From: Bacteroidota bacterium
GTDB lineage: Bacteria > Bacteroidota > Bacteroidia > Chitinophagales > Chitinophagaceae
NCBI GenBank assembly: GCA_023409675.1
Contig: JAEYRC010000050.1
Coordinates: forward strand, 1-11,928
DNA length: 11,928 nt
Direction: 5' to 3'
Below the pieces are notes generated by a model. It saw only the letters and a program-made list of their open reading frames with translations. It was not told the DNA's origin and ran no database searches. Positions 1 to 6,748 of this stretch are shown piece after piece. The position numbers and the translations under genes were made by a program. How positions within the stretch are numbered: the first letter of the stretch is position 1; each line of letters opens with the position of its first letter.

Positions 1-401
1 TGGAATGGGCTTTCTACAGGAGTGGCGGATCAGGGGGGCAGAATGTAAATAAGGTGGAAACTGCGGTTCGCCTTACCCACAAACCTACCGGCATTATCAT
101 TGAATGTCAGCAGGCTCGAACGCAGGGTGAAAACCGTGAGAAAGCCATGACCATGCTAAAAAGCCGTTTGTATGAAGAGGAAATGCGCAAGCGTGAAGCG
201 CTGAAGGATGCCGCGAATTCTTCCAAGAAAAAGATCGAATGGGGATCGCAGATCCGTTCTTATGTATTCCATCCCTATAAAATGATCAAGGATCACCGTA
301 CAGAATTTGAAGTAGGCAATGTTCAGCCGGTGATGGATGGAGAAATAGATGGATTTATCAAAGCCTACCTTATGCAGGAACAGGATAACCGACCGCAATA
401 A
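1..401 (+). CDS. prfB: Peptide chain release factor 2 (RF2), C-terminal part, 5' end outside window
   Basis: This is the 3' end of a class I release factor, which enters the ribosomal A site at UGA/UAA and triggers peptidyl-tRNA hydrolysis. Reading in frame from base 3, the translation has the SGGSGGQNVNKVET block around bases 21-62. It contains the universal GGQ motif that reaches the peptidyl-transferase centre. It is followed by the RF-specific tail with WGSQIRSYVFHPYKMIKDHRT and QPVMDGEIDGFIKAYL. The WGSQIR...YVFHPY stretch is typical of RF2 rather than RF1. The codon-recognition domain, and any programmed frameshift near the RF2 start, lie upstream of the window. The GTG at 54 is an internal valine codon, not a start. 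The SMR gene begins 11 bases after the TAA, so co-transcription is likely. Identification is firm. Confidence 0.95.
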   Translation, partial: EWAFYRSGGSGGQNVNKVETAVRLTHKPTGIIIECQQARTQGENREKAMTMLKSRLYEEEMRKREALKDAANSSKKKIEWGSQIRSYVFHPYKMIKDHRTEFEVGNVQPVMDGEIDGFIKAYLMQEQDNRPQ

Positions 402-412
402 TACCGATAGAT

Positions 413-736
413 ATGGCCTGGGTTTACTTAGTATTAGCAGGATTTCTGGAAGTGGGCTTTACCACCAGCCTTAAAATGTCGCAGAACTTTACCAACTGGA
501 AGTGGAGTGTGATCTTCTTCCTCTGTATTTCCCTGAGCTTCTTCTTTCTCAATAAGGCTGTTCAGGTTATACCACTGGGAACCGGCTATGCCGTATGGAC
601 CGGCATTGGCGCGGTAGGTACAGCAATTATTGGAATACTGTTTTTTAAAGAGCCCTCCGACTTCTGGCGGCTCTTTTTTATATTCACCCTTATCGCGTCA
701 ATTGTAGGACTGAAATTAGTTTCTAAAATCGCATAA
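413..736 (+). CDS. Small multidrug resistance (SMR) family transporter, Gdx/SugE-like
   Basis: A 107-residue inner-membrane protein with four hydrophobic helices, the standard size for SMR proteins, which act as dual-topology dimers exchanging protons for a cationic substrate. The essential Glu13 is present in an AGFLEVGF context, and the third-helix block PLGTGYAVWTGIGAVGTA (about 54-71) is the SMR hallmark. Compared with guanidinium exporters (Gdx), Gly10, Glu13, Ser42, Tyr59 and Trp62 are all in place. The usual Trp16 is Phe here, and helix 1 reads FTTSLK instead of the WAVGLK-like Gdx form. Substrate could therefore be guanidinium, another small cation or a quaternary ammonium compound. 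It lies 11 bases after prfB and 11 bases before pruA on the same strand, which suggests one transcript. No guanidine riboswitch is visible in the short gap. The family is secure; the substrate is not. Confidence 0.88.
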   Translation: MAWVYLVLAGFLEVGFTTSLKMSQNFTNWKWSVIFFLCISLSFFFLNKAVQVIPLGTGYAVWTGIGAVGTAIIGILFFKEPSDFWRLFFIFTLIASIVGLKLVSKIA

Positions 737-747
737 AAACGTTCATT

Positions 748-2376
748 ATGAGTTTAGGATATTTTAATTACCCGCTTCCCCTGAATGAACCTGTACTGAA
801 TTATGCTCCGGGATCGGAGGAGCGTAAAAAATTGAAAGAGGTTATATCACGCCTGAAATCCCATCAACTGGATATACCCATGTATATTGGTGGAGAAGAA
901 GTGAGAACCGGAAAAAAACAATCCATTCATCCTCCTCACGAGCGGGCACATACGCTGGGGCATTTTCACGCGGGCGATGCCACTCATGTTGAACAGGCAA
1001 TCAACGCGGCACTCGCTGCCCATGAAAGCTGGGCTGCAATGAGCTGGGAAAGCCGGGCGCATATTTTTCTGAAAGCTGCCGATCTGCTGGCAACCAAATA
1101 CCGGCCCTACATCAATGCATCTACTATGCTGGGGCAGAGTAAAAACGTTTACCAGGCCGAGATCGACAGTGCCTGCGAACTGATCGATTTCCTTCGTTTT
1201 AATGTTCATTTCTTATCGGAGATCTACCGGCAGCAGCCCGTAAGTTCTCCGGGTGTCCATAACCGTATGGAGTACCGTCCGCTGGAAGGTTTTGTGCTGG
1301 CTGTTACACCGTTTAATTTTACAGCAATAGGAGGGAACCTTCCTGCATCTGCAGCCATGTGCGGGAATGTTGTGGTTTGGAAACCCGCCAATACTCAGAT
1401 CTACAGTGCACAAATGTTCATGAAGGTTTTAAAGGAAGCCGGTCTGCCCGATGGCGTGATCATCCTGGTATATGTAGATGGGCCTACACTGGGCAGTGTT
1501 TGTTTTGCACACCGCGATTTTGCCGGCGTTCATTTTACCGGTTCTACCGGTGTGTTCAATCACATGTGGAAGACCATTGGAGAAAATATCAAAAACTACC
1601 GCTCGTACCCCCGCATAGTTGGTGAAACCGGCGGTAAGGATTTTGTGCTGGCACACCGCACTGCTGATGCAGATATTGTGGCAACGGCATTACTGCGGGG
1701 TGCTTTTGAATTCCAGGGACAAAAATGTTCCGCTGCATCACGGGCATATCTGCCCTCAAACATCGCGGATGCGGTAAAAGAAAAACTCATCGCGGGATTA
1801 AAAACGTTCTCCATGGGAACCGTGGAAGATTTTTCGAATTTCATCAATGCGGTTATTGATGAAAAGAGTTTTGATAACATCAAGCGCTATATCGATGGGG
1901 TAGATGGCAAAACAGCCCGTATTATCGCGGGTGGAAAATGCGATAAAACAAACGGATATTTTATTGAACCGACCATTATTGAAACCACCGATCCGGCGTA
2001 TACCACCATGTGTGAAGAAATTTTCGGACCGGTGCTGACATTATATGTTTATCCTGAAGACGATTTCGAGCAGGCACTTGAACTGGTGGATACCACTTCT
2101 CCCTATGCGCTTACCGGTTCGGTGATTTCCGGTGACAGAGCATCCATTGAACGGGCTACTGATCGTTTGCGTAACGCGGCCGGTAATTTTTATATCAACG
2201 ATAAGCCTACAGGAGCGGTGGTAGGGCAGCAGCCTTTTGGTGGTGCGCGGGCTTCCGGCACTAACGATAAGGCAGGGTCGATGCTTAACCTGTACCGCTG
2301 GCTCAGCGCAAGAACCATTAAGGAAACCTATAATCCTCCAACTGATTATCGTTATCCTTTCCTGGGAGAAAAATAA
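748..2376 (+). CDS. pruA: Delta-1-pyrroline-5-carboxylate (L-glutamate-gamma-semialdehyde) dehydrogenase
   Basis: A 542-residue aldehyde dehydrogenase that oxidises glutamate-gamma-semialdehyde to glutamate with NAD, the second step of proline degradation, in the cytosol. Visible landmarks are the proline-rich substrate/cofactor segment VTPFNFTAIGGNLP (186-199), the NAD-contacting FTGSTG (263-268), Glu293 in VGETGGK and the catalytic Cys327 in FQGQKCSAASRA. Later come EEIFGPVL (423-430) and the C-terminal PFGGARASGTNDKAG (496-510). The N-terminal NYPLPLNEPVLNYAPGS segment and the overall length match the free-standing ALDH4A1-type enzymes, not the bifunctional proteobacterial PutA. No proline dehydrogenase lies in the window, so the first step must be encoded elsewhere. 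It is the last gene of the prfB-SMR-pruA run and is followed by a hairpin cluster with a terminator. Confidence 0.96.
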   Translation: MSLGYFNYPLPLNEPVLNYAPGSEERKKLKEVISRLKSHQLDIPMYIGGEEVRTGKKQSIHPPHERAHTLGHFHAGDATHVEQAINAALAAHESWAAMSWESRAHIFLKAADLLATKYRPYINASTMLGQSKNVYQAEIDSACELIDFLRFNVHFLSEIYRQQPVSSPGVHNRMEYRPLEGFVLAVTPFNFTAIGGNLPASAAMCGNVVVWKPANTQIYSAQMFMKVLKEAGLPDGVIILVYVDGPTLGSVCFAHRDFAGVHFTGSTGVFNHMWKTIGENIKNYRSYPRIVGETGGKDFVLAHRTADADIVATALLRGAFEFQGQKCSAASRAYLPSNIADAVKEKLIAGLKTFSMGTVEDFSNFINAVIDEKSFDNIKRYIDGVDGKTARIIAGGKCDKTNGYFIEPTIIETTDPAYTTMCEEIFGPVLTLYVYPEDDFEQALELVDTTSPYALTGSVISGDRASIERATDRLRNAAGNFYINDKPTGAVVGQQPFGGARASGTNDKAGSMLNLYRWLSARTIKETYNPPTDYRYPFLGEK

Positions 2377-2383
2377 TTGAATA

Positions 2384-2405
2384 GTATTTTCTGTACGGAA
2401 AATAC
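2384..2405 (+). repeat. Inverted repeat 1 after pruA
   Basis: GTATTTTC (2384-2391) and GAAAATAC (2398-2405) form a perfect 8-bp stem around the 6-base loop TGTACG, starting 8 bases after the pruA stop codon. No T-run follows it, so alone it is not a classical terminator. It may protect the 3' end of the pruA mRNA or be a protein-binding dyad. Confidence 0.5.
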
Positions 2406-2412
2406 GATACTG

Positions 2413-2452
2413 GGGTGTAAACGTTTTCAATGTAAACGCTTACACCCTTTTT
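2413..2452 (+). terminator. Rho-independent terminator of the prfB-SMR-pruA run
   Basis: GGGTGTAA (2413-2420) pairs with TTACACCC (2440-2447). One mismatch and two further pairs extend the stem inward, and a run of five T follows at 2448-2452. It lies 36 bases after the pruA stop codon. A competing partner for GGGTGTA, a second TACACCC, occurs at 2482-2488. Confidence 0.75.
2416..2444. promoter_or_regulatory. Two tandem LacI-family/cre-like operator palindromes
   Basis: TGTAAACGTTTTCA (2416-2429) and TGTAAACGCTTACA (2431-2444) both fit the cre-type consensus TGWNANCGNTNWCA at every specified position. They are separated by one base, so their centres are 15 bp apart. That consensus is established for CcpA in Firmicutes; related LacI-family regulators generally bind CG-centred palindromes. 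No lacI-type gene lies in the window. The sites overlap the terminator stem, so part of the symmetry may serve RNA folding only. Function as an operator is inferred. Confidence 0.4.
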
Positions 2453-2478
2453 GTTTTCATTTAACTGTCTATGAAAAC
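2453..2478. repeat. Inverted repeat 3 after pruA
   Basis: GTTTTCAT (2453-2460) and ATGAAAAC (2471-2478) form a perfect 8-bp inverted repeat with a 10-base loop, directly after the terminator T-run. No T-run follows on the + strand. Read on the - strand, the repeat is followed by AAAAAGGG rather than T residues. It could be a binding dyad; role unknown. Confidence 0.45.
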
Positions 2479-2841
2479 TGATACACCCTTATAACATCTT
2501 TCCGGTTTTTGCACATCTCAATACGGGTATATCTACAACAGCGAGCACGTAAAATTCCCTGCATATTTTAGGGAATGATCTGCAGCAAATACCTCTTTTT
2601 TAGCCGTTCATCGTTTGAAAAATACCATTAGAACAATGTGTGATTCGGATGCATTTTGAACTGCTATACTTTTGCGTTTCAAAATACGTTTGATATTGAT
2701 AATAAGCAGAAAGTCAGGATAATTATTATGTTGATGACTGCATATGGAGTTTCATTTTTCTCTGTTAAATGATGCTATATAGTATTCAATACCTATGTAT
2801 TTAAACCCTTATCATTAACCATTTTTTACACCATTCAAAAC
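2479..2841. other. Remainder of the gene-free stretch between pruA and the barrel gene
   Basis: No credible gene is present here. A second TACACCC lies at 2482-2488. A perfect 7-bp inverted repeat, ATTCCCT (2554-2560) with AGGGAAT (2570-2576), has a 9-base loop and no directly adjacent T-run. A -7 promoter box lies at 2667-2674. After it, an AT-rich stretch of about 165 bases would be a long leader for the barrel gene. It includes a 14-codon ORF (2728-2772), too short and unremarkable to call. Confidence 0.5.
2667..2674 (+). promoter_or_regulatory. Bacteroidota-type -7 promoter box, probable promoter of the barrel gene
   Basis: TACTTTTG is a perfect match to the Bacteroidota -7 consensus TAnnTTTG. 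The TTTG at 2655-2658 is too close to be the -33 element, and I see no convincing -33 at the usual spacing of about 19-21 bases. If used, transcription would start near 2680 and leave a leader of about 160 bases before the ATG at 2842. Confidence 0.45.
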
Positions 2842-3384
2842 ATGAAAAAAGTATTTTTGTTTGTAGCATTCGTTGCTGCATTGTCATCTGTTAACGCCCA
2901 GGAAGTTCAGCAGAGCGCCATTAAAATCAACCCGCTTTCATTGATCTTTGCTACCGGTAATGTATCGTTTGAAAAAGCGGTATCTTCAAATCAATCCGCT
3001 CAGTTGGGCGTATTTTATTCCGGGTTTAGCTTAAGCGGCCTGTAATATGCCGGCTTTGGCGTAACCCCTGAATACCGTTTTTACTTCGCTGGAAGAAAGG
3101 AAGCCCTGAACGGCGTTTATGCGGCACCGTTTCTTCGCTATCAAAGTTATAACCTCACCGATAAAGACACTGATGATAAAACGAAGTTCAGCTCTTTCGG
3201 TGGTGGCGCTACTATCGGATGGCAGAAAATGTGGAACAGCGGATTTGTACTGGATATCTTTGCAGGTCCCGCATTCAATGCCGGAAAATTCAAATCTGAT
3301 GCCGACGAGGACGAATTTGACCTGACCTTCGGCATGAATGGTTTTGGCCTGAGAACAGGTATTACTATCGGCTTCGGATTCTGA
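2842..3384 (+). pseudogene. Outer-membrane beta-barrel protein (DUF3575-like), interrupted by an in-frame TAA
   Basis: The ATG at 2842 opens a typical signal peptide (MKKVFLFVAFVAALSSVNAQ) and then an alternating beta-strand pattern beginning SAIKINPLSLIFATGNVSFE. Codon 68 is TAA (3043-3045). The same frame then stays open for another 112 codons to a TGA at 3382-3384. It encodes strands such as YAGFGVTPEYRFYF, FSSFGGGATIGWQ and a final GLRTGITIGFGF, ending in the aromatic residue expected of a barrel's last strand. The repaired product would be about 180 residues, normal for small barrels of the DUF3575 type, whose roles are mostly unknown. The absence of any other stop or frameshift argues for a single recent nonsense change (CAA, AAA or GAA to TAA) or a sequencing error. 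The first 67 residues alone could not form a barrel. A strong terminator follows the distal TGA, showing where the gene really ends. Confidence 0.8.
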
Positions 3385-3432
3385 TCAGAGCAGAATACTG
3401 CCGAAAAAATAGTAAGCATACTTTCAATATAA

Positions 3433-3460
3433 AGTCACAGCAGGAGCTGTGGCTTTTTTT
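3433..3460 (+). terminator. Rho-independent terminator after the barrel gene
   Basis: AGTCACAGC (3433-3441) pairs with GCTGTGGCT (3446-3454): 9 bp with one G-T pair and the tetraloop AGGA. It runs straight into seven T (3454-3460). It sits 48 bases after the distal TGA at 3384, consistent with that TGA being the original end of the disrupted gene. Confidence 0.88.
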
Positions 3461-3532
3461 ATTTCTGTTTGGGTAACCCGTTTCAGGAATCGGAAGAATT
3501 AGGCATTTTACTTTACTTTTATAAAAAAATTC

Positions 3533-4060
3533 TTGAAAACGGTATTAAACGAACTTCAGCTTTCTATCACCATTAAACGCCTGGCGCATCAGGTACTGGA
3601 AAATCATATAAGCCCCGGTGACACGGTGTTCATTGGTATTCAACCACGGGGTGTTTTTGTTTCCGATCAGATTATTGAAGAGTTGCGCAGGCTGATGCCC
3701 GGTGAAAATATTCAGTATGGAAAGCTGGATATCACCTTTTATCGGGATGACTTTCGCGATGAACTTCATGTTCCCAACCATACCGATATTCCGTTCAGTA
3801 TTGAAGGCAAACATGTGGTATTGATCGATGATGTATTGTATACCGGCCGCACTATACGCGCCGCTCTGGATGCACTTCTCGATTTTGGCCGGCCCTCGAA
3901 AGTGGAGTTGTGCGTATTGATCGACCGCAGGTTCAGTCGCGAACTGCCCATTCAGCCCGATTATGTTGGTAAGTCGATCGACTCCATCATTTCCCAGAAA
4001 GTAAAAGTATTCTGGCAAAGCCGTGATCAGCGGCAGGAAGTCGTTTTATTGAGCCAGTAG
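3533..4060 (+). CDS. pyrR: PyrR-type bifunctional pyr regulator / uracil phosphoribosyltransferase
   Basis: A 175-residue type I phosphoribosyltransferase. PyrR proteins make UMP from uracil and PRPP and, in Firmicutes, bind pyr mRNA to control attenuation. The PRPP loop VVLIDDVLYTGRT (95-107), GIQPRGV (35-41) and the family segment DITFYRDDF (66-74) are all present, and the length is typical. The start is TTG: MKTVLNEL begins there and no in-frame ATG lies nearby upstream. A -7-like TACTTTTA (3514-3521) ends 11 bases before it. It is the first gene of a + strand run with pyrB, coaD and a thioesterase, and pyrB starts 68 bases after its stop. I see no PyrR-type attenuator hairpin in the leader or in the gap to pyrB. 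RNA regulation is therefore doubtful here, and the enzyme activity may be the main role. Confidence 0.92.
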   Translation: MKTVLNELQLSITIKRLAHQVLENHISPGDTVFIGIQPRGVFVSDQIIEELRRLMPGENIQYGKLDITFYRDDFRDELHVPNHTDIPFSIEGKHVVLIDDVLYTGRTIRAALDALLDFGRPSKVELCVLIDRRFSRELPIQPDYVGKSIDSIISQKVKVFWQSRDQRQEVVLLSQ

Positions 4061-4111
4061 GCGATAAATTCCTCATTTTATTTTTCTGGTACATCATTGC
4101 GCGTAATCCTA

Positions 4112-4119
4112 TAACTTCG
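4112..4119 (+). promoter_or_regulatory. Possible -7 box directly before pyrB
   Basis: TAACTTCG matches TAnnTTTG except for one base and ends 9 bases before the pyrB ATG. If it works, the mRNA would have almost no leader. No clear -33 element is visible, and pyrB could equally be read through from pyrR. Confidence 0.28.
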
Positions 4120-4128
4120 TTGCCTGAA

Positions 4129-5064
4129 ATGCAACTTTCAGTAAAACATCTACTCGGAATCCGGGAACTTCTCCCTCAGGACATTCAAATTATCCTGGAT
4201 ACAGCCGTTCAATTTAAAGAAGTATTGCAGCGACCGATCAAAAAGGTTCCATCCTTACGGGATATTACCATTGTAAACCTGTTTTACGAAAATTCCACCC
4301 GAACCCGCATCTCCTTTGAACTTGCTGAGAAGCGACTGAGCGCGGATACGGTGAATTTTTCGGCCAGTGGTTCCTCCGTTTCAAAAGGTGAAACGTTGCT
4401 GGATACGGTAAATAATATCCTTTCGATGAAAGTGGATATGGTAGTAATGCGGCATAGTGCCAGCGGTGCTCCGCATTTCCTGTCCAAACACATACCGGCA
4501 GCCATCATCAATGCGGGTGACGGCATCAATGAACATCCAACTCAGGCATTGCTCGACGCTTTTTCTATTCGGGAGAAACTGGGAAGCCTGGAAGGCAAAC
4601 GCATCGCCCTGATCGGTGATATCATGCATTCCCGTGTAGCCCTCAGCAATATCTTTCTGCTGCGGAAAATGGGTGCCGAGATCATGGTGGCCGGTCCTCC
4701 CACACTGATACCGCAATATATGACCGAAACATTCGGTATCAGGGTTGAATATAACCTCAAGAAAGCACTGGAATGGTGCGACGTAGCCAATGTGTTGCGG
4801 ATCCAGCTTGAACGTCAGAACCAGGTCCTGTTTTCCTCGCTGCGCGAATACAACCTGGCTTATGGGGTTAGCCGGAAACTACTGGATTCTCTCGGTAAAG
4901 AAATTGTAATCATGCACCCCGGGCCCATCAACCGCGGGGTGGAACTTGACAGTGATGTAGCCGACAGCGGACAATCCATCATCCTGCAACAGGTGGAAAA
5001 TGGGCTGGCCGTTCGGATGGCCGTACTGTACCTGCTCTCCGGCGGACGACAAATGAGTAACTGA
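4129..5064 (+). CDS. pyrB: Aspartate carbamoyltransferase catalytic subunit
   Basis: About 311 residues. The enzyme joins carbamoyl phosphate and aspartate to give N-carbamoylaspartate, the committed step of pyrimidine synthesis. The carbamoyl-phosphate loop FYENSTRTRISFE starts near residue 52. It is followed by the SVSKGETLLDT loop, the HPTQALLD motif that separates this family from ornithine carbamoyltransferases, and MHPGPINRGVEL near the C-terminus. I prefer the ATG at 4129 (MQLSVKHLLGI), which starts where family proteins usually do. A TTG three codons upstream (4120) is in frame but would only add MPE. No regulatory subunit gene (pyrI) or fused regulatory domain is present. It may therefore work as an unregulated trimer, or with a dihydroorotase encoded elsewhere. 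It follows pyrR and precedes coaD by 38 bases. Confidence 0.95.
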   Translation: MQLSVKHLLGIRELLPQDIQIILDTAVQFKEVLQRPIKKVPSLRDITIVNLFYENSTRTRISFELAEKRLSADTVNFSASGSSVSKGETLLDTVNNILSMKVDMVVMRHSASGAPHFLSKHIPAAIINAGDGINEHPTQALLDAFSIREKLGSLEGKRIALIGDIMHSRVALSNIFLLRKMGAEIMVAGPPTLIPQYMTETFGIRVEYNLKKALEWCDVANVLRIQLERQNQVLFSSLREYNLAYGVSRKLLDSLGKEIVIMHPGPINRGVELDSDVADSGQSIILQQVENGLAVRMAVLYLLSGGRQMSN

Positions 5065-5102
5065 CCCGCATAACGATCAATCATACCCTAAACTCATAGC
5101 TC

Positions 5103-5588
5103 ATGCAACGAATCGCTTTATTTCCGGGAACTTTCGATCCGATTACCATCGGGCATATTGATGTGATCGACCGCGCGCTACCCTTATTCGACAAGCTGAT
5201 CATCGGCATCGGACGCAATGCCAATAAAGCGCCCATGTTTTCCGAAGAACAACGCCTCAACTGGCTTCAGAATATTTATGGAAACAACCCTAAAATTGAA
5301 GCTGTAGTGTATGAAGGACTAACAGTTGATTGCTGCAAAAAGGTGGGGGCCAATTTTATAGTCCGGGGTATCCGGTATGTCAATGACTTCGAATATGAGA
5401 AAGCGATTGCGGATATGAACCGAACCCTCGATAATCAAATCGAAACCGTATTTCTTACCTGTCTGCCGCAATATACCTCTGTCGCGTCAACGCTGGTGCG
5501 GGATGTGATCCGCAATGGAGGGGATGCCCGCCGCTTCTTGCCGGCTGTCGTGTATGATTCATTACTCAAAGCCGGTGTTCCGCATTAA
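5103..5588 (+). CDS. coaD: Phosphopantetheine adenylyltransferase
   Basis: A 161-residue cytosolic nucleotidyltransferase that adenylylates 4'-phosphopantetheine to dephospho-CoA, the penultimate step of CoA synthesis. The N-terminal GTFDPITIGHIDVI (9-22) carries the T/HxGH nucleotide-binding motif (TIGH, 15-18). IVRGIRYVNDFEYE (86-99) is the RG(I/L)R segment of the family. YTSVASTLVRDV (124-135) corresponds to the usual S-S-T/S-x-V-R/K signature helix start. Length is standard for CoaD. The ATG at 5103 fits the conserved start MQRIALFPGTF. It lies 38 bases after pyrB and 19 bases before the thioesterase gene on the same strand, so they are probably co-transcribed. Confidence 0.96.
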   Translation: MQRIALFPGTFDPITIGHIDVIDRALPLFDKLIIGIGRNANKAPMFSEEQRLNWLQNIYGNNPKIEAVVYEGLTVDCCKKVGANFIVRGIRYVNDFEYEKAIADMNRTLDNQIETVFLTCLPQYTSVASTLVRDVIRNGGDARRFLPAVVYDSLLKAGVPH

Positions 5589-5607
5589 CCGTTAAATCCC
5601 TTTTAGC

Positions 5608-6030
5608 ATGATCTGGTCTGCCAATAGCATATCTCCGGCTATGCTTAATGAACTGGGAAAGAATACTATGAGTGCATTCCTGGACATCACCTTTACAGAG
5701 GTTGGAGCTGATTATATTGTGGCAACCATGCCCGTAGATAACCGTACCCGGCAACCGTTCGGTTTGCTGCACGGGGGCGCATCCTGTGTACTTGCCGAAA
5801 CGCTGGGTAGTGTAGCTTCGGCAATGGTGGTCGATCAGCGGAAATTCCGTTGTGTTGGACTTGAGATCAATGCCAATCATATCGGATCCGCTACTGATGG
5901 TTTGGTAATCGGCAGGGCAGTACCGGTGCATCTGGGTAGATCCACTCATGTGTGGGATATCCGGATTTCCAATGACTCCGGGAAACTGCTGTGCATCAGC
6001 AGGCTTACAGTGGCTGTTCTTCCCCTTTAA
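5608..6030 (+). CDS. Hotdog-fold acyl-CoA thioesterase (PaaI/EntH/MenI type)
   Basis: A 140-residue single hotdog domain that hydrolyses CoA or carrier-protein thioesters in the cytosol. The segment RQPFGLLHGGASCVLAETLG (48-67) is the characteristic active-site helix of the EntH/YdiI branch, with Glu64 in the position of the catalytic acid. LEINANHIGSA (85-95) is the following strand. YdiI-type enzymes release 1,4-dihydroxy-2-naphthoate from its CoA ester in menaquinone synthesis, and EntH proofreads aryl carrier proteins. Menaquinone is the usual quinone in Bacteroidota, so a MenI-like role is plausible, but no men gene is nearby to support it. The gene follows coaD by 19 bases. It is convergent with the Nudix gene, with only 14 bases between stop codons and no clear terminator there. 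Confidence 0.88.
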   Translation: MIWSANSISPAMLNELGKNTMSAFLDITFTEVGADYIVATMPVDNRTRQPFGLLHGGASCVLAETLGSVASAMVVDQRKFRCVGLEINANHIGSATDGLVIGRAVPVHLGRSTHVWDIRISNDSGKLLCISRLTVAVLPL

Positions 6031-6044
6031 GGTTAAATTAAACG

Positions 6045-6680
6045 TTATTGCCCGGGCGAATATCCGGCAGCCTGGAACACGTCCTGAATGGCCGGAAAAG
6101 TAATGGAATAATATGCTGCAAGTTTCTGCTGATCCACCCATTGAATCGCTTCAATAAATTCTTCTTCCTGGGGAACCAGTTTATCTCCCGAACTCCCTTC
6201 CATTAGGTACCAATGGGTTTCTTTCAGCAGCGCTTTTCCGAATTCCTGGTAAGTATGATAGGTGATGAGCAGGGGCCTGATGATGCGGGGATTTTGCAAG
6301 CCTGTTTCTTCAGATACTTCACGTACTGCGCAGGATTGCAGGTCTTCGCCGGGGTCTAGCTTACCTTTAGGAAGGTTCCATGTTCCGCGGCTGAGGATGA
6401 GCAGCCATTTGCCGTGTTCATTTTGTACCAGCCCGCCCGCAGCCTGAAGCAGCGTAAATTTTTTAAAAAACGCTTTTTTGAGCGCTTCCAGGTCATGGTG
6501 CAGCAATATACCGGCATGTATCCGTTCAGCATTCATTTCATGGATCAGGCTGTTCAGGGCGTGATGCGAAAATTCATCGATGAGGACAGCATCATCATGA
6601 TGTGCGTAGGGCTCAATTACTTTATCTATGGAATCGGTAAGAAACAGTGGTTTATTTTTGAAGTAGATGCGGATATGCAT
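6045..6680 (-). CDS. Nudix hydrolase with an N-terminal extension
   Basis: A 211-residue protein on the - strand. The Nudix box is complete at residues 106-128: GKLDPGE (106-112), then seven residues, then REVSEETGL (120-128). The metal-binding glutamates are therefore intact. It is preceded by WNLPKGK, a form common in Nudix enzymes that act on dinucleoside polyphosphates, diphosphoinositol phosphates or damaged nucleotides. Substrate cannot be set from sequence alone. Residues 1 to about 75 form an extra N-terminal region, mixed helix/strand and rich in His and Asp (HHDD at 27-30, SHHALN at 38-43), which I do not recognise. The ATG at 6680 is 80 bases from the pyrE start on the opposite strand, so the two genes share a divergent promoter region. 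I see no good -7 box on the - strand. Confidence 0.88.
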   Translation of the reverse strand: MHIRIYFKNKPLFLTDSIDKVIEPYAHHDDAVLIDEFSHHALNSLIHEMNAERIHAGILLHHDLEALKKAFFKKFTLLQAAGGLVQNEHGKWLLILSRGTWNLPKGKLDPGEDLQSCAVREVSEETGLQNPRIIRPLLITYHTYQEFGKALLKETHWYLMEGSSGDKLVPQEEEFIEAIQWVDQQKLAAYYSITFPAIQDVFQAAGYSPGQ

Positions 6681-6748
6681 GAACGTTTTTTTAAATGAGC
6701 CGGAAAGAATGCCAACTTCGCTGCAATGTGGGCAACAGGTTTATTCTG

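Noticed and set aside
402..412. Guanidine riboswitch before the SMR gene
   Set aside because: The gap to prfB is only 11 bases and contains no structured RNA.
2728..2772. Short leader ORF (14 codons) upstream of the barrel gene
   Set aside because: Too short, with no codon pattern, ribosome-binding signal or stem structure to suggest a leader peptide.
3119..3325. 68-codon open frame on the + strand
   Set aside because: It overlaps the distal half of the disrupted barrel gene in another frame, and the barrel frame is the one with coherent beta-strand features.
3545..4018. 157-codon open frame on the - strand opposite pyrR
   Set aside because: It lies wholly within pyrR, which has complete family motifs; the antisense translation has no domain pattern.
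5566..6141. 191-codon open frame on the - strand across the thioesterase gene
   Set aside because: It is antisense to a clear hotdog protein and overlaps the Nudix 3' end; no domain features.
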